Source of the DNA: Weissella confusa
GTDB taxonomy: Bacteria > Bacillota > Bacilli > Lactobacillales > Lactobacillaceae
Length of the DNA stretch: 64,000 nt
Direction: 5' to 3'
NCBI GenBank assembly: GCA_001436895.1
Contig: JQAY01000008.1
Location: forward strand, 83,858-147,857
The notes under the pieces were generated by a model. That model was not told the origin of the DNA and made no database searches. It saw only the letters and a program-made list of their open reading frames with translations. Of this stretch, positions 1 to 9,345 are shown one piece after another; position 1 is the stretch's first letter; each line of letters opens with the position of its first letter. Made by a program: the position numbers and the translations under genes.

Positions 1-60
1 CAAGCCAGATGAGCCACTTTAAAAATGCGATGAATTTCAAAATATGAGCCACCTTTCTTT
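1..60. mobile_element. possible IS end at left window edge (repeated GAGCCAC)
   Basis: The heptamer GAGCCAC occurs at 11-17 and 46-52, each followed by a T-rich tail, in non-coding DNA before the metI terminator. Short repeats of this kind occur near the termini of IS21-type elements, but no transposase is inside the window, so this is only a suggestion. Confidence 0.2.
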
Positions 61-110
61 ACGTATTTAACTGCACTTATTGTACACGGAGAAGGGGCAA
101 TTACCCACTA

Positions 111-146
111 AAAAAGCCTGGCATCAACACATGTGAGACCAGGCTT
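111..146 (-). terminator. terminator of metQNI operon
   Basis: Read on the minus strand, AAGCCTGG (146-139) pairs with CCAGGCTT (121-114) and is followed by a short T-run, eight bases after the metI stop codon. Confidence 0.8.
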
Positions 147-153
147 AAGTTTA

Positions 154-849
154 TTATCCGTGATGTGCACGCTTAGCGAAGAAGTCACCAACGAATTGGA
201 TCAACACGATAAGGAGCAAGATGATGATGGTTGCCAACCACATAACGTCGTTTTGGAAACGTTGGTAACCAGTAACGATAGCAGTGGTTCCAAGTCCACC
301 GGCACCAATAGCACCAGCCATGGCCGTCAAACCAACCAAGCTAATCAACGTAACTGTTGAGACACGAATCAATTCTGAACGACCTTCACGTAGGTAAACA
401 TCAGTGATGATGTCCCAGTTCGTGGCACCGAATGAACGCGCGGCTTCAACCTTACCAGCATCAACACCCAACAAAGCGACTTGCACTTGGCGCGCGTAGA
501 ATGGGAAGACACCCAATGACAATGGCACAAGAGCGGCCGTCGTACCGATTGTGGTACCGACAATCAATTGTGTCAAAGGTGAGAAGGCCACCACCATGAT
601 GATAAATGGAATGGCACGGCCAACAGAGACAACCTTATCCAAAATTTGGAATACGGTACGGTTAGGCGTAATACCATTTTCAGTTGTTAGGACCAAACCA
701 GTTCCGAAGGCAAGACCAAGCAAGCCGCCGAAGAAGGCTGAACCAATCGTCATGTAAATAGTTTGCCAGATAGCAATTCCCCAGCCGTAGTCACCGCTCC
801 AGCCAAGTTGATAAACATTTGGAAATGTCGTTTCAATCCATTGAATCAT
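154..849 (-). CDS. metI: methionine ABC transporter permease MetI
   Basis: Membrane permease of the MetNIQ importer for methionine. The 231-residue protein has about five hydrophobic segments and the permease loop region around residues 130-150 (EAARSFGATNW) that contacts the ATPase, as in BPD_transp_1 proteins. Its length is normal for MetI. The ATG (849-847) overlaps the metN stop by one base (TAATG), so the two are translationally coupled. It is the last gene of a leftward metQ-metN-metI operon controlled by a methionine T-box and ends in a strong hairpin. Identification is secure from sequence style and context. Confidence 0.93.
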   Translation of the reverse strand: MIQWIETTFPNVYQLGWSGDYGWGIAIWQTIYMTIGSAFFGGLLGLAFGTGLVLTTENGITPNRTVFQILDKVVSVGRAIPFIIMVVAFSPLTQLIVGTTIGTTAALVPLSLGVFPFYARQVQVALLGVDAGKVEAARSFGATNWDIITDVYLREGRSELIRVSTVTLISLVGLTAMAGAIGAGGLGTTAIVTGYQRFQNDVMWLATIIILLLIVLIQFVGDFFAKRAHHG

Positions 850-1898
850 TAGTTTTGTCCTCCCTTAGCAAGTTCGACAATCTTAACACCGTGATCAGCA
901 AAGCTTGCCTTTGCCGTGGCACGTTGTGAGTCAGTTCCCTTGAAGATGGCGATGGCCAAACCAACTGGCGTCTTCGTCAAAATCTCCATGTTTGAGTACA
1001 ACAAGTTTGTTGTCACACCGTAGTCAGCGTAAATCGTTGATAGCAATGGTTGCGCCGTATCAGCACCAACATAATCGATTTGCAAAAGCTCTTCATCAGC
1101 TGACAATGGTTGCTCAGCCAAAAGCTCGTTAACCTTTTCAAGCGCTTCGTCACGGTTAGTGGCCGTGTTAATGAAGTCCTTCGTCAATTGCTTTTGTGGG
1201 TTCGTGAAGATTTCAAGTAATGAACCGCGTTCGATGATGGCTCCGTTCTCCATCACAGCCACCTTGTTAGCAGCTTCCTTAACGGCTTGCATTTCGTGCG
1301 TAATCAAAACAATGGTCAAACCAAGTTCTTGGTTCAATTGCTTCAACAAGGCCAAAATTTGGTTGGTCGTCTTAGGGTCCAAAGCTGATGTGGCTTCGTC
1401 AGAAATCAAAATTTCAGGGTCGTTAGCCAAGGCACGCGCGATGGCAACACGTTGCTTTTGACCACCAGAAAGTTGAGAAGGGTAGTTCTCAGCGCGGTCA
1501 GCCAAGCCAACCAATTCAAGCAATTCATTAACCTTAGCGGCCTTCTCAGCCTTTGATAGGTTAGAGTGCTTCAATGGTTGGGCAACGTTCCCAAACACCG
1601 TCAATTCGCTCATCAAGTTAAAGTGTTGGAAAATCATCCCAATCTTCTTACGCTCGTCACGCAATTGGGCAGGGCTCAACGTCGTCATTTCAGTGCCGTT
1701 CACCAAAACAGAACCTGAAGTTGGACGTTGCAACAAGTTAATCGTACGCACTAGCGTTGACTTACCAGCCCCAGAATAACCAACGATTCCGTAAATATCA
1801 CCTTTTTCAATTGTGATTGATTCGTTTTGAACCGCCACAATTTCTCGATTCTTTTGCTTAAATGTCACGTTGACATCAGTTAGTTGAATAACAGCCAT
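849..1898 (-). CDS. metN: methionine ABC transporter ATP-binding protein MetN
   Basis: ATPase that drives methionine import through MetI. The 349-residue protein has Walker [10 protein letters not shown] near residue 40, the signature [15 protein letters not shown] near 143, Walker B ending in DEATSALD, and a roughly 80-residue C-terminal NIL/ACT-like domain, which in the MetN family binds methionine and inhibits transport when the cell is replete. A strong ribosome site (AAGGAGAG) precedes the ATG. It lies between metQ and metI in the same operon, with a one-base overlap to metI. It is also the only MetN-type ATPase in the window, so it may serve the second binding protein at 13976-14833. 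Confidence 0.95.
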   Translation of the reverse strand: MAVIQLTDVNVTFKQKNREIVAVQNESITIEKGDIYGIVGYSGAGKSTLVRTINLLQRPTSGSVLVNGTEMTTLSPAQLRDERKKIGMIFQHFNLMSELTVFGNVAQPLKHSNLSKAEKAAKVNELLELVGLADRAENYPSQLSGGQKQRVAIARALANDPEILISDEATSALDPKTTNQILALLKQLNQELGLTIVLITHEMQAVKEAANKVAVMENGAIIERGSLLEIFTNPQKQLTKDFINTATNRDEALEKVNELLAEQPLSADEELLQIDYVGADTAQPLLSTIYADYGVTTNLLYSNMEILTKTPVGLAIAIFKGTDSQRATAKASFADHGVKIVELAKGGQN

Positions 1899-1962
1899 GA
1901 AAATCTCTCCTTATTAATCTCAATATGTATCACCGCTCGTGAAAGCGGTGGGGTGAAGTTGA

Positions 1963-2793
1963 TTACTTCAATGTGATGTCCCAAGCTGGAATTTCAGCTT
2001 GACCCCAAGTCTTCTTCAAGTAGTCCTTAGTAGCCTTTGTTTGGTAAGCCTTAACAACTTGCTTGTAGATCTTCTTGTTAGCGTTCTTCTTAGAAGCAGC
2101 AATAATGTTGATCCACTTCTTTGAGTCCTTGTTAACAGGCTCAACGTAGATAGCTGAGCTCAACTTCAACTTAGCTTGTTGTGCGTAGTTCGTGTTGATA
2201 ACTGCGCCATCAACTGACTTCAATGATGAAGGTGTTTGGTCAGCAGCAACTTCCTTGATATCCAAGTCCAACTTGTTTGTCTTGATATCCTTAACTGTTG
2301 GCATATCAACACCCTTCTTCAAGGTAATCAAGCCAGCTGATTGCAACAACGTCAAAGCACGGGCTTCGTTAGTTGCGTCGTTAGGAACGGCAATTGCATC
2401 ACCCTTCTTGAACTTCTTAACTGACTTGTACTTCTCTGAGTACAAACGGATAGGTGTGATGAAAGTCTTACCAATGGCCTTAACTGAGTTCTTGTTTGAC
2501 TTGTTCCAGTTTTCCAAGAAGTAGTAGTGTTGGAATGAGTTCAAGTCCAATGAACCATCCGCAACGGCCTTGTTAGGTTGGTTGTAGTCTGTGAAGACCT
2601 TTGTCTTAATCGTGATGCCGTACTTCTTCTTAGCCGTCTTGGCAACTTCTTCCCAAACGCCCTTGTCTGACGTGCCGACGATACCAACCGTTACAGTCTT
2701 TGAATCAGCTGAAACAGCCGTAGCAGGCAAAACAACAGATGCAGTCAACGCTGCGGCAGCTACCGCAACACCAGTCTTAAATACCTTGTTCAT
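1963..2793 (-). CDS. metQ: methionine-binding protein MetQ (NlpA family), no lipobox
   Basis: Substrate-binding component of the methionine importer, NlpA/MetQ family. I start it at the ATG at 2793 because GGGAG precedes it at good spacing; an upstream in-frame start at 2895 falls in the T-box terminator. The 276-residue product has a positively charged N-terminus, a hydrophobic core and a typical cleavage site after AVSA. There is no cysteine at or near the cleavage site, so this is not a standard lipoprotein, unlike most Gram-positive MetQ proteins. The mature part begins with TVTVGIVG and keeps the NlpA fold signatures, for example DLNSFQHYYFL. First gene of the operon behind the T-box at 2871-3198. 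Confidence 0.92.
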   Translation of the reverse strand: MNKVFKTGVAVAAAALTASVVLPATAVSADSKTVTVGIVGTSDKGVWEEVAKTAKKKYGITIKTKVFTDYNQPNKAVADGSLDLNSFQHYYFLENWNKSNKNSVKAIGKTFITPIRLYSEKYKSVKKFKKGDAIAVPNDATNEARALTLLQSAGLITLKKGVDMPTVKDIKTNKLDLDIKEVAADQTPSSLKSVDGAVINTNYAQQAKLKLSSAIYVEPVNKDSKKWINIIAASKKNANKKIYKQVVKAYQTKATKDYLKKTWGQAEIPAWDITLK

Positions 2794-2870
2794 AAATAAA
2801 TCTCCCAAATAATTATAGTTCATGTCCCATATCAATAATGTGTTTGTTTTAAACAGGTGAGTAGAAAAAG

Positions 2871-3198
2871 AAAAAACTCGTTTCCAAATGACCATTCAAA
2901 TAAATTGATGATCAAATAGAAACGAGTCTTCGTGTTACCATTCTACTTCATCTGGAGCGTTGCCACTCCAGACCTTAACAACGAGCGGGCAGTGAGCGAG
3001 ATGATGCTTTGCCGATTCGTGTGTCTTGTAACGTAGACCAATCCGTCGTTAGCTTACAGACTTGCTGCTCACCAACGCCAATCACAGGCCATTTTCAGAA
3101 ACAATCCACATAACAACTCACACCGAACGTTGTCTCTCTTTGATGCTTCAGGTAACTTACTTTCCTGCTCAACTTGTTTAAAACTTATAAAATGCTTG
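2871..3198 (-). promoter_or_regulatory. T-box riboswitch, methionine (AUG specifier), upstream of metQ
   Basis: On the minus strand the leader holds an AGAGA motif near its start (about 3140), the specifier-loop-like GAAAATGG around 3086 with AUG in frame, a T-box core AATGGTAACACGAAGA (about 2942-2927), and an intrinsic terminator of GACTCGTTTC paired with GGAAACGAG followed by six T (2928-2871). An uncharged tRNA-Met should stabilise the antiterminator and allow metQNI transcription. The same GAAAATGG and TGGTAACACG words recur in the leader at 12395-12668. The T-box core deviates somewhat from the consensus. Regulation of methionine genes by T-boxes is established in Lactobacillales. Confidence 0.85.
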
Positions 3199-3204
3199 AT
3201 TTGT

Positions 3205-3233
3205 ATATTAACTGATTCTGAGAAACGTGTCAA
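3205..3233 (-). promoter_or_regulatory. promoter of metQNI T-box transcript
   Basis: Minus strand TTGACA (3233-3228), 17-base spacer, TAATAT (3210-3205). Starts directly after the stop of the DUF1275 gene, giving a start site near 3198. Confidence 0.75.
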
Positions 3234-3242
3234 CAGGAAAAG

Positions 3243-3917
3243 TTACTTTGTTTCCAAACGGTCTTGACGAACGAAGAACCAAACGAATGCCAATAGGATT
3301 GGGGCACCGAATAACGTGTAGTCACCAATCATCAAACCAAGGAAGTGGGCGATGATCGCAGCCCCCAAGAATGAGGCGATAACCAAACCAACATTGCGTG
3401 TCTTAATAAATTGTGACTTGTCGTGGTTCAAGAAACCGTTAGCCAACGTTGCACCGAACGTCTTCAAGTTACCAGTACTCAAAACGGTCGCGTAAGGCAT
3501 ACCGCGCAACTTACTGAACGTATCAGCTTGCATCGCCATGAAGATGGCCAAGACACTGAGCACAATCAATGAGTTCACGTGGGCTAACTCCAGGAAGGCC
3601 ACAAATAGGACACCGAGCAACTCGATGAAGACTGAACGTTCTTCCCATTGCACTTCATTCTTAAATGACGCCTTCTTGATGATTTGGTTCAAAACCGCGC
3701 CAACGAAGAATGCGATTACTGGCCAGAAAAACAAACTAGCAGTGTGCCACTTACCTGACGCAACATTAATACCAAGTTGCAACAGATTACCACTTTGGAA
3801 ACTTGCAAAGCGGTTATCGTGAAAGGCGAAGGTATATGAGTCGATGTAACCGGCTGTACCGGCTAGCAACATACCTACACGGAGAGACTCCTTATAAGGA
3901 AACTTTTGTTCTGCCAT
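3243..3917 (-). CDS. DUF1275 (YoaK-like) membrane protein
   Basis: Integral membrane protein of 224 residues with six or so hydrophobic stretches. The N-terminal motif GTAGYIDSYTF and the later FQSGNLLQLG and STGNLKTFG segments are typical of the DUF1275/YoaK family; its function is not established. I use the ATG at 3917 (MAEQKFPYKE), where the family N-terminus begins, rather than the longer upstream frame; the ribosome site is weak. It is divergent from pncB and reads toward metQ, with no clear terminator between, so some read-through into the met leader is possible. Confidence 0.8.
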   Translation of the reverse strand: MAEQKFPYKESLRVGMLLAGTAGYIDSYTFAFHDNRFASFQSGNLLQLGINVASGKWHTASLFFWPVIAFFVGAVLNQIIKKASFKNEVQWEERSVFIELLGVLFVAFLELAHVNSLIVLSVLAIFMAMQADTFSKLRGMPYATVLSTGNLKTFGATLANGFLNHDKSQFIKTRNVGLVIASFLGAAIIAHFLGLMIGDYTLFGAPILLAFVWFFVRQDRLETK

Positions 3918-4080
3918 GAACAAATTCACCAGCTTTCTTCTTATTAAAATTAAATAATTCCACATAACAGTATACAACTTACTTTCGAGCAGTGCTAAAA
4001 AAGTGTGCTGGCGTTTAGGTGGGTGAATTGTGGTAAAATATAGGGCATATATACTTACGAAAGTTAGGGAGACGAACGTC

Positions 4081-5565
4081 ATGACAATGGCATTTCCGGA
4101 TGATAGTTTGGCACTGCACACAGATGCTTACCAACTATCGATGATGCAAACGTATTTTAAGAAGGGCATTCATGAGCGCAAGGCGGTTTACGAAATGTAC
4201 TTCCGCAAGATGCCTTTTGAAAATGGTTATGCGGTTTTCGCTGGACTAGAACGTTTGGTTGAATACTTGAAGGGACTTCATTTTTCAGAAAGCGACATCG
4301 CGTACCTACGTGAGACCGGTGAGTTCGATGAAGACTTCATGGACTACTTGAAGGATTGGCGTTTCAAGGCGACGGTTCGTGCACCGCGTGAAGGTGAAGT
4401 TGTCTTCAACAACGAGCCAATCTTGCAAGTTGAGGGAAGCGTTTTTGATGCGCAATTGGTGGAAACACCACTATTGAACATCGTTAACTACCAAACGTTG
4501 ATTGCCACGAAGGCATCACGTATTCGTTCAGTTGTCGGTGATCAAACGCTGATGGAATTCGGAACTCGTCGTGCCCAAGAAATGGACGCGGCCCTATGGG
4601 GAACGCGTGCTGCTTATATCGGTGGTTTTAACGCAACGTCAAACGTGCGTGCCGGTAAGCTATTTGGTATTCCAATCTCTGGTACGCATGCCCACAGTTT
4701 GGTGCAAGTTTACCGTAATGATTACGAGGCCTTTAAGGCATATGCCGAGACGCACAAGGACGTCGTATTCCTAGTGGATACGTATGATACATTGCGTTCA
4801 GGTGTGCCATCAGCAATCCGCGTTGCTAAGGAAATGGGTGACAAGATTAACTTTATCGGTGTCCGCATCGATTCAGGTGACTTGGCTTACGTTTCAAAGG
4901 GTGTCCGCAAGATGCTTGATGAAGCAGGTTTCCCAGATGCAAAGATTGTGGCATCGAATGACTTGGATGAAGAAACGATTACAAGTTTGAAGTTGCAAGG
5001 GGCCAAGATTGATACTTGGGGTATCGGTACGAAGTTGATTACGGCTTATGACCAACCTGCATTGGGTGGTGTTTATAAGGTTGTTTCAGTGGAAAATGAA
5101 AACGGTGAGATGGTCGATACCATCAAGATTTCAGGAACTGCTGAGAAGATTTCAAACCCAGGTAAGAAGCAAGTTTGGCGTATTACACGTAATTCTGATG
5201 GTAAGTCACAAGGTGATTATGTGGCCCTTTGGGATGAAGATCCACGTGAGTTGCCAGACGGTTTGTACATGTTCCACCCAAACTACCCATACTTGAATAA
5301 GACGGTTGTTGATTATACGGCCCGTCCAATCTTGCAAGATATATTTGTGGATGGCGAATTGGTTTATGACTTACCAGCTTTGAATGATATTCGCGATTAC
5401 ACAGCTGAGCATATTGAATCACTATGGTCTGAGTACCGTCGTGATCTGAACCCACAAGAATACCCAGTTGACTTGTCACAAGCCGCTTGGGATCACAAGA
5501 TGAATTTGATTAAGGAGCTCCGTGAATACGTCTCTGAAGTCGCAAAAGAATACGAAGAGAATTAG
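4081..5565 (+). CDS. pncB: nicotinate phosphoribosyltransferase
   Basis: Converts nicotinate and PRPP to nicotinate mononucleotide in the Preiss-Handler niacin salvage route. The 494-residue protein has the family features [11 protein letters not shown] near the N-terminus, EFGTRRAQ near residue 160, GTHAHS near 205 and GIGTKLITA near 315; the EFGTRR histidine/arginine environment binds substrate and PRPP. The ATG at 4081 has AGGGAG nine bases upstream; an earlier in-frame start lacks one. It is followed after 10 bases by nadE, so both steps of nicotinate-to-NAD salvage are in one operon apart from the adenylyltransferase. Confidence 0.93.
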   Translation: MTMAFPDDSLALHTDAYQLSMMQTYFKKGIHERKAVYEMYFRKMPFENGYAVFAGLERLVEYLKGLHFSESDIAYLRETGEFDEDFMDYLKDWRFKATVRAPREGEVVFNNEPILQVEGSVFDAQLVETPLLNIVNYQTLIATKASRIRSVVGDQTLMEFGTRRAQEMDAALWGTRAAYIGGFNATSNVRAGKLFGIPISGTHAHSLVQVYRNDYEAFKAYAETHKDVVFLVDTYDTLRSGVPSAIRVAKEMGDKINFIGVRIDSGDLAYVSKGVRKMLDEAGFPDAKIVASNDLDEETITSLKLQGAKIDTWGIGTKLITAYDQPALGGVYKVVSVENENGEMVDTIKISGTAEKISNPGKKQVWRITRNSDGKSQGDYVALWDEDPRELPDGLYMFHPNYPYLNKTVVDYTARPILQDIFVDGELVYDLPALNDIRDYTAEHIESLWSEYRRDLNPQEYPVDLSQAAWDHKMNLIKELREYVSEVAKEYEEN

Positions 5566-5575
5566 GAGCGTCATC

Positions 5576-6400
5576 ATGCGTGATTTGCAAAAGAAGATTA
5601 TTGATACGTTGGGTGTTCAAGCAACCATTGACCCTGAAACGGAATTCCGCCGTTCAGTTGACTTGTTGAAGGCTTACCTTAAGAAGACTGGGATGAAGAC
5701 ATTGGTTTTGGGAATCTCAGGTGGTCAAGATTCAACGCTTGCCGGTAAGATGTCACAAACGGCAGCTGAAGAGTTGCGTGCTGAGACGGGGGATGCGGAC
5801 TACAAGTTTGTGGCCATGCGTTTGCCATACAACGCCCAAGCCGATGAGCAAGATGCCTTGGATTCAATTGCTTGGCAACAAGCTGACCAAACGATTCGTG
5901 TAAACATCGAAGACTCTGTGCAAGGTGTGGTCAAGCAACTTGAAGCAGCTGGTGTGACGGTGTCAGACTTTAACAAGGGTAACATCAAGGCCCGTGAGCG
6001 TATGATCGCGCAATACGGTGTTGCCGGTGCGATGCACGGTGTTGTCGTCGGAACTGACCACGCAGCTGAAGCGTTGGCTGGCTTCTACACGAAGTTTGGT
6101 GACGGTGCGGCTGACATTACGCCGTTGTACCGTTTGAACAAGCGCCAAGGTCGTCAAATCTTGGCTTACTTGGGTGCACCTGAACACTTGTACCAAAAGA
6201 CGCCAACGGCTGACTTGGAAGAAGACCGTCCAGCATTGCCAGATGAAGTGGCATTGGGCGTGACTTACGATGCAATCGATGACTACCTAGAAGGTAAGGA
6301 TGTTGCTGAAAAGGATGCCATCCAAATCGAAAAGTTGTTTACGACAACTGAGCACAAGCGCCAATCACCAGTGACTGTTTTTGATGAGTGGTGGAAGTAA
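5576..6400 (+). CDS. nadE: NH3-dependent NAD+ synthetase
   Basis: Amidates nicotinate adenine dinucleotide to NAD+ using ATP and ammonia. The 274-residue single-domain protein matches the short, ammonia-dependent form. The PP-loop motif [12 protein letters not shown] lies near residue 47, and [19 protein letters not shown] near 160 is the family signature. The ATG at 5576 follows TTAGGAG. It is co-transcribed with pncB and ends in a strong hairpin terminator. Together with pncB this points to reliance on external niacin. Confidence 0.95.
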   Translation: MRDLQKKIIDTLGVQATIDPETEFRRSVDLLKAYLKKTGMKTLVLGISGGQDSTLAGKMSQTAAEELRAETGDADYKFVAMRLPYNAQADEQDALDSIAWQQADQTIRVNIEDSVQGVVKQLEAAGVTVSDFNKGNIKARERMIAQYGVAGAMHGVVVGTDHAAEALAGFYTKFGDGAADITPLYRLNKRQGRQILAYLGAPEHLYQKTPTADLEEDRPALPDEVALGVTYDAIDDYLEGKDVAEKDAIQIEKLFTTTEHKRQSPVTVFDEWWK

Positions 6401-6417
6401 AACGTTATAAGAAACGA

Positions 6418-6452
6418 GACCTGTTTCCTGATTGGAAACAGGTCTTTTTTTG
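6418..6452 (+). terminator. terminator of pncB-nadE
   Basis: GACCTGTTTCC pairs with GGAAACAGGTC across a five-base loop, followed by eight T. Confidence 0.9.
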
Positions 6453-6645
6453 TAACGAAAATGTATTGTGTATATTTTGACAATCGACAAAATGATAAAA
6501 CCTTAATGTAACAGAACGTTAGGTTATCGGTTACGAATGTACAGGAATAAATTTGCGTCCAAACATTTGTATATAAATTAATAAAACGACACTATATAGG
6601 CATATTATGCGCGTCATTCACTAATAGTTAGGAATATTTATACAT

Positions 6646-6674
6646 TTGACGTTTGTATTTATTTTTCCGATAAT
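6646..6674 (+). promoter_or_regulatory. nrdJ: promoter of class II RNR gene
   Basis: TTGACG, 17-base spacer, GATAAT. The surrounding gene-free stretch 6453-6738 is AT-rich; I see no cobalamin riboswitch in it. ACACTATATAGG at 6589-6600 resembles half of an NrdR box, but no clear second box is evident. Confidence 0.6.
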
Positions 6675-6738
6675 AGACACAACAAAGAACGAGTAATGTT
6701 CGTATACTAACGAAATGTTACTAAAAAGGGGTATTGAA

Positions 6739-8919
6739 ATGGGGTCTATTAAGTTATCAGACGCGTTTGTCGCCGAAACAATTGCGAACATTAAGCCACA
6801 CTGGGGAACGTTGGGCTGGGTAACCTACAAGCGTACGTATGCACGATGGAATGATGCAGCGGGACGTACAGAAGAATGGCATGAGACGGTTAAGCGTGTA
6901 ATCGAAGGAAACATCAACTTGGATCCACGTTTGCAAGAAGGTACAGCGTCAGTTGCTGATATTGATGCGCTACAAATCGAAGCCGAGGAATTGTTCCGTG
7001 CGATTTACTCATTGTCTGCAACGCCATCTGGTCGTAACTTGTGGATTTCAGGGACGCCTTATCAAGAGGCGCACGGTGATGCGTTGAACAATTGCTGGTT
7101 TGTGGCCATGCGTCCACAAGCATATGGTGAGAGCCACATTGTGCCACCATATGCAGACAAGCAAGAAATCATGGCATCAATGCCATTTGCCTTCTTGTTC
7201 GACCAATTGATGAAGGGTGGCGGTGTTGGTGTTTCTGTGACGCAAAAGAATGTCGCCCAAATGCCAGCGGTTGCCCAAACGGTTGATGCCACTATTGTGA
7301 TTAACCCTGAGGCTGATGCGTATGAAGAAGCCCGTATTGCAGGCGCAGATAACGCAACTGAAATCATGGTTGGGGATGCCGATGTTGTGACGGTTCCTGA
7401 CACACGTGAAGGTTGGGTCTTGATGACGGCTGATTTGATTGATCGTCACTTCCGCCAAGACATGAAGCGTGCGGTTGTTTATGATGTTTCAGCTATCCGT
7501 GCCAAGGGTGCCAAGATTAAGGGCTTTGGTGGTGTTGCTTCTGGTCCAGCGCCATTGATTGAGTTGATTCAAGATGTGAACGACTTGTTGAACGACACGT
7601 TGGGTGAGCACTTGTCATCAGTTGATTGCACGGACATTGCGAACTTGATTGGTAAGACAGTTGTTTCTGGTGGTGTACGCCGTTCTGCTGAAATTGCGCT
7701 TGGGGATGCCGATGATGCAGCCTTCGTTGCGATGAAGCAAGACAAGGAAAAGCTCTACCACCACCGTTGGGCATCTAACAATTCTGTTTTCGTAACGGCT
7801 GATGACACGGCTCAATACGATGACATCGCCGCAGCCATTGCTGAAAATGGTGAACCTGGGGTTGTTAACTTGGATTTGTTGCGTAACTACGGCCGTTTGG
7901 CTGATGGTGAGCAACCAGGGATTGATGCCGATGTTGAAGGAACGAACCCATGTGGTGAAATTTCTTTGGCAAACGGTGAAGCCTGCAACCTGTTTGAGGT
8001 CTTCCCAAACGTTGCGATGGAACAAGGTTTTGACCCTGCCCGCATCGTTGCATTGGGAGCGCGTTTTGCTAAGCGTGTAACATTTAGCCCATATGATTGG
8101 GAGATTTCACGTCAAATTATCAACAAGAATCGTCGTATCGGGGTGTCTTTGTCAGGTATTCAAGATTGGGTTTTGACGTCATTCGGTGCACCTGTTGTGA
8201 CGGGCTGGGATGGAGACACACCAATCTACAACCAAGAGTTGATTAATGAAGTTGACCGTTTGTACCAAGCAGTTAAGGAAGCTGATGCACAATACTCAGC
8301 AACGTTGCACTGCAACCCATCAGTGAAGTGCACGACGGTTAAGCCATCAGGTACGGTCTCAAAGTTGACGGGTGTTTCAGAAGGAATGCACTTTAACTAT
8401 GCTGATCACTTGATTCAACGTATTCGTTTCCAAGATACGGATCCGTTGTTGAAGGCGTTGCAAGCGGCTCGCTACCACATCGAACCGGATGTTTACTCAG
8501 AAAACACAATGGTTGTTGAGTTCCCAGTTAAGGCTGCTTCAGCTGATTACCCTGGCTTTAAGTCAGCAGGTGAAGTGAGCGTTGCCGAGCAATTGGCTAA
8601 CCAAGCGTTCTTGCAAAAGTACTGGGCTGACAATTCGGTTAGCTGCACGATTACGTTCCAAGAGGATGAAAAGCCTTTGTTGGCTAAGATGTTGCGTCAA
8701 TATGCCCCACAAATTAAGTCAACGTCAATGTTGCCTTACTCAGGACACGGCTTTGCGCAAGCACCAAAGGAACCAATTTCAGCTGAAGATTATGCTGAAC
8801 GTTCAGTATCAGTATTCGGCGATGTGCAAGCAGTCTATGAAGCGCTACACAGCGAAGATAAGTTGATGGACTTGGTTGATTCAAGTGATTGTGAAACGGG
8901 TGCATGCCCAATTAAGTAA
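6739..8919 (+). CDS. nrdJ: adenosylcobalamin-dependent ribonucleoside-triphosphate reductase (class II)
   Basis: Reduces NTPs to dNTPs with a thiyl radical generated from adenosylcobalamin. The 726-residue monomeric type matches the Lactobacillus leichmannii enzyme (about 739 residues). Expected residues are all visible: Cys119 in NNCWF, the active-site loop NPCGEISL with Cys405 and Glu407, Cys416 in EACNLF, and the C-terminal reducing pair Cys718/Cys723 in DCETGACPIK. The ATG at 6739 follows AAAAGGGG at seven bases. The next two genes look like a cobalamin uptake pair, which would supply the cofactor. It allows dNTP synthesis with or without oxygen. Confidence 0.95.
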   Translation: MGSIKLSDAFVAETIANIKPHWGTLGWVTYKRTYARWNDAAGRTEEWHETVKRVIEGNINLDPRLQEGTASVADIDALQIEAEELFRAIYSLSATPSGRNLWISGTPYQEAHGDALNNCWFVAMRPQAYGESHIVPPYADKQEIMASMPFAFLFDQLMKGGGVGVSVTQKNVAQMPAVAQTVDATIVINPEADAYEEARIAGADNATEIMVGDADVVTVPDTREGWVLMTADLIDRHFRQDMKRAVVYDVSAIRAKGAKIKGFGGVASGPAPLIELIQDVNDLLNDTLGEHLSSVDCTDIANLIGKTVVSGGVRRSAEIALGDADDAAFVAMKQDKEKLYHHRWASNNSVFVTADDTAQYDDIAAAIAENGEPGVVNLDLLRNYGRLADGEQPGIDADVEGTNPCGEISLANGEACNLFEVFPNVAMEQGFDPARIVALGARFAKRVTFSPYDWEISRQIINKNRRIGVSLSGIQDWVLTSFGAPVVTGWDGDTPIYNQELINEVDRLYQAVKEADAQYSATLHCNPSVKCTTVKPSGTVSKLTGVSEGMHFNYADHLIQRIRFQDTDPLLKALQAARYHIEPDVYSENTMVVEFPVKAASADYPGFKSAGEVSVAEQLANQAFLQKYWADNSVSCTITFQEDEKPLLAKMLRQYAPQIKSTSMLPYSGHGFAQAPKEPISAEDYAERSVSVFGDVQAVYEALHSEDKLMDLVDSSDCETGACPIK

Positions 8920-8934
8920 CGCAGGAGCAGAGAG

Positions 8935-9345
8935 ATGCGAGTAATTAATAAAGTTTTGATGTTGTTGATTGCGTTGGTTTTGATTATTGGTGGGACACTG
9001 TTTGGTATGCAACACTGGCAAAGCCGCACAGATGCCCAAACAACGCAATCGAAAGCAGAACGTCATGTGACAATGGTTGTGAAGCATGATGGTAAAGAGA
9101 AGACGTTCAAAGTGACGTTGAAAAAGGGTGAAACGCTTTTGGATTTGGCCCAAAACGAGAAGCGTGAGCCAAAGATGTCAGTCACGGCCGATGGGTTTAT
9201 TACTGAAATCGATGGTCGTGCACAGAATCAAGTGAAGAACCAATACTGGGTTTATACGGTAAATGGAAAGCAGACCAGTGAAGCGCCCGCTGATTTGAAG
9301 TTGCATTCTGGTGATCGTATTACCTTTGAGTTGAAGCAGTTCTAA
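8935..9345 (+). CDS. DUF4430 exported protein, probable accessory component of a cobalamin ECF transporter
   Basis: A 136-residue protein with an N-terminal hydrophobic segment (about residues 5-24) and a DUF4430-like domain (KGETLLDLAQ, a YWVYTVNGKQ strand, and SGDRITFEL near the end). In other Firmicutes this domain is often annotated as an additional lipoprotein of predicted cobalamin ECF transporters and resembles the cobalamin-binding domain of transcobalamins. Here no cysteine follows the hydrophobic segment, so it is probably membrane-anchored or secreted. It starts 15 bases after nrdJ and overlaps the S-component gene by one base. The role is inferred from context. Confidence 0.7.
   Translation: MRVINKVLMLLIALVLIIGGTLFGMQHWQSRTDAQTTQSKAERHVTMVVKHDGKEKTFKVTLKKGETLLDLAQNEKREPKMSVTADGFITEIDGRAQNQVKNQYWVYTVNGKQTSEAPADLKLHSGDRITFELKQF

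Noticed and set aside
2793..2895. Longer MetQ starting at 2895
   Set aside because: The extra residues come from the T-box terminator and leader; the ATG at 2793 has the ribosome site and a proper signal peptide.
5183..5479. Long minus-strand frame opposite pncB
   Set aside because: Antisense to a fully supported gene, no ribosome site, composition is the mirror of the plus-strand codons.
6589..6600. NrdR box before nrdJ
   Set aside because: Only a half match (ACACTATATAGG) and no second box at the usual spacing.
6453..6738. Cobalamin riboswitch before nrdJ
   Set aside because: No GCCACTG-type B12 box or matching stems seen; the region is plain AT-rich DNA with a promoter.
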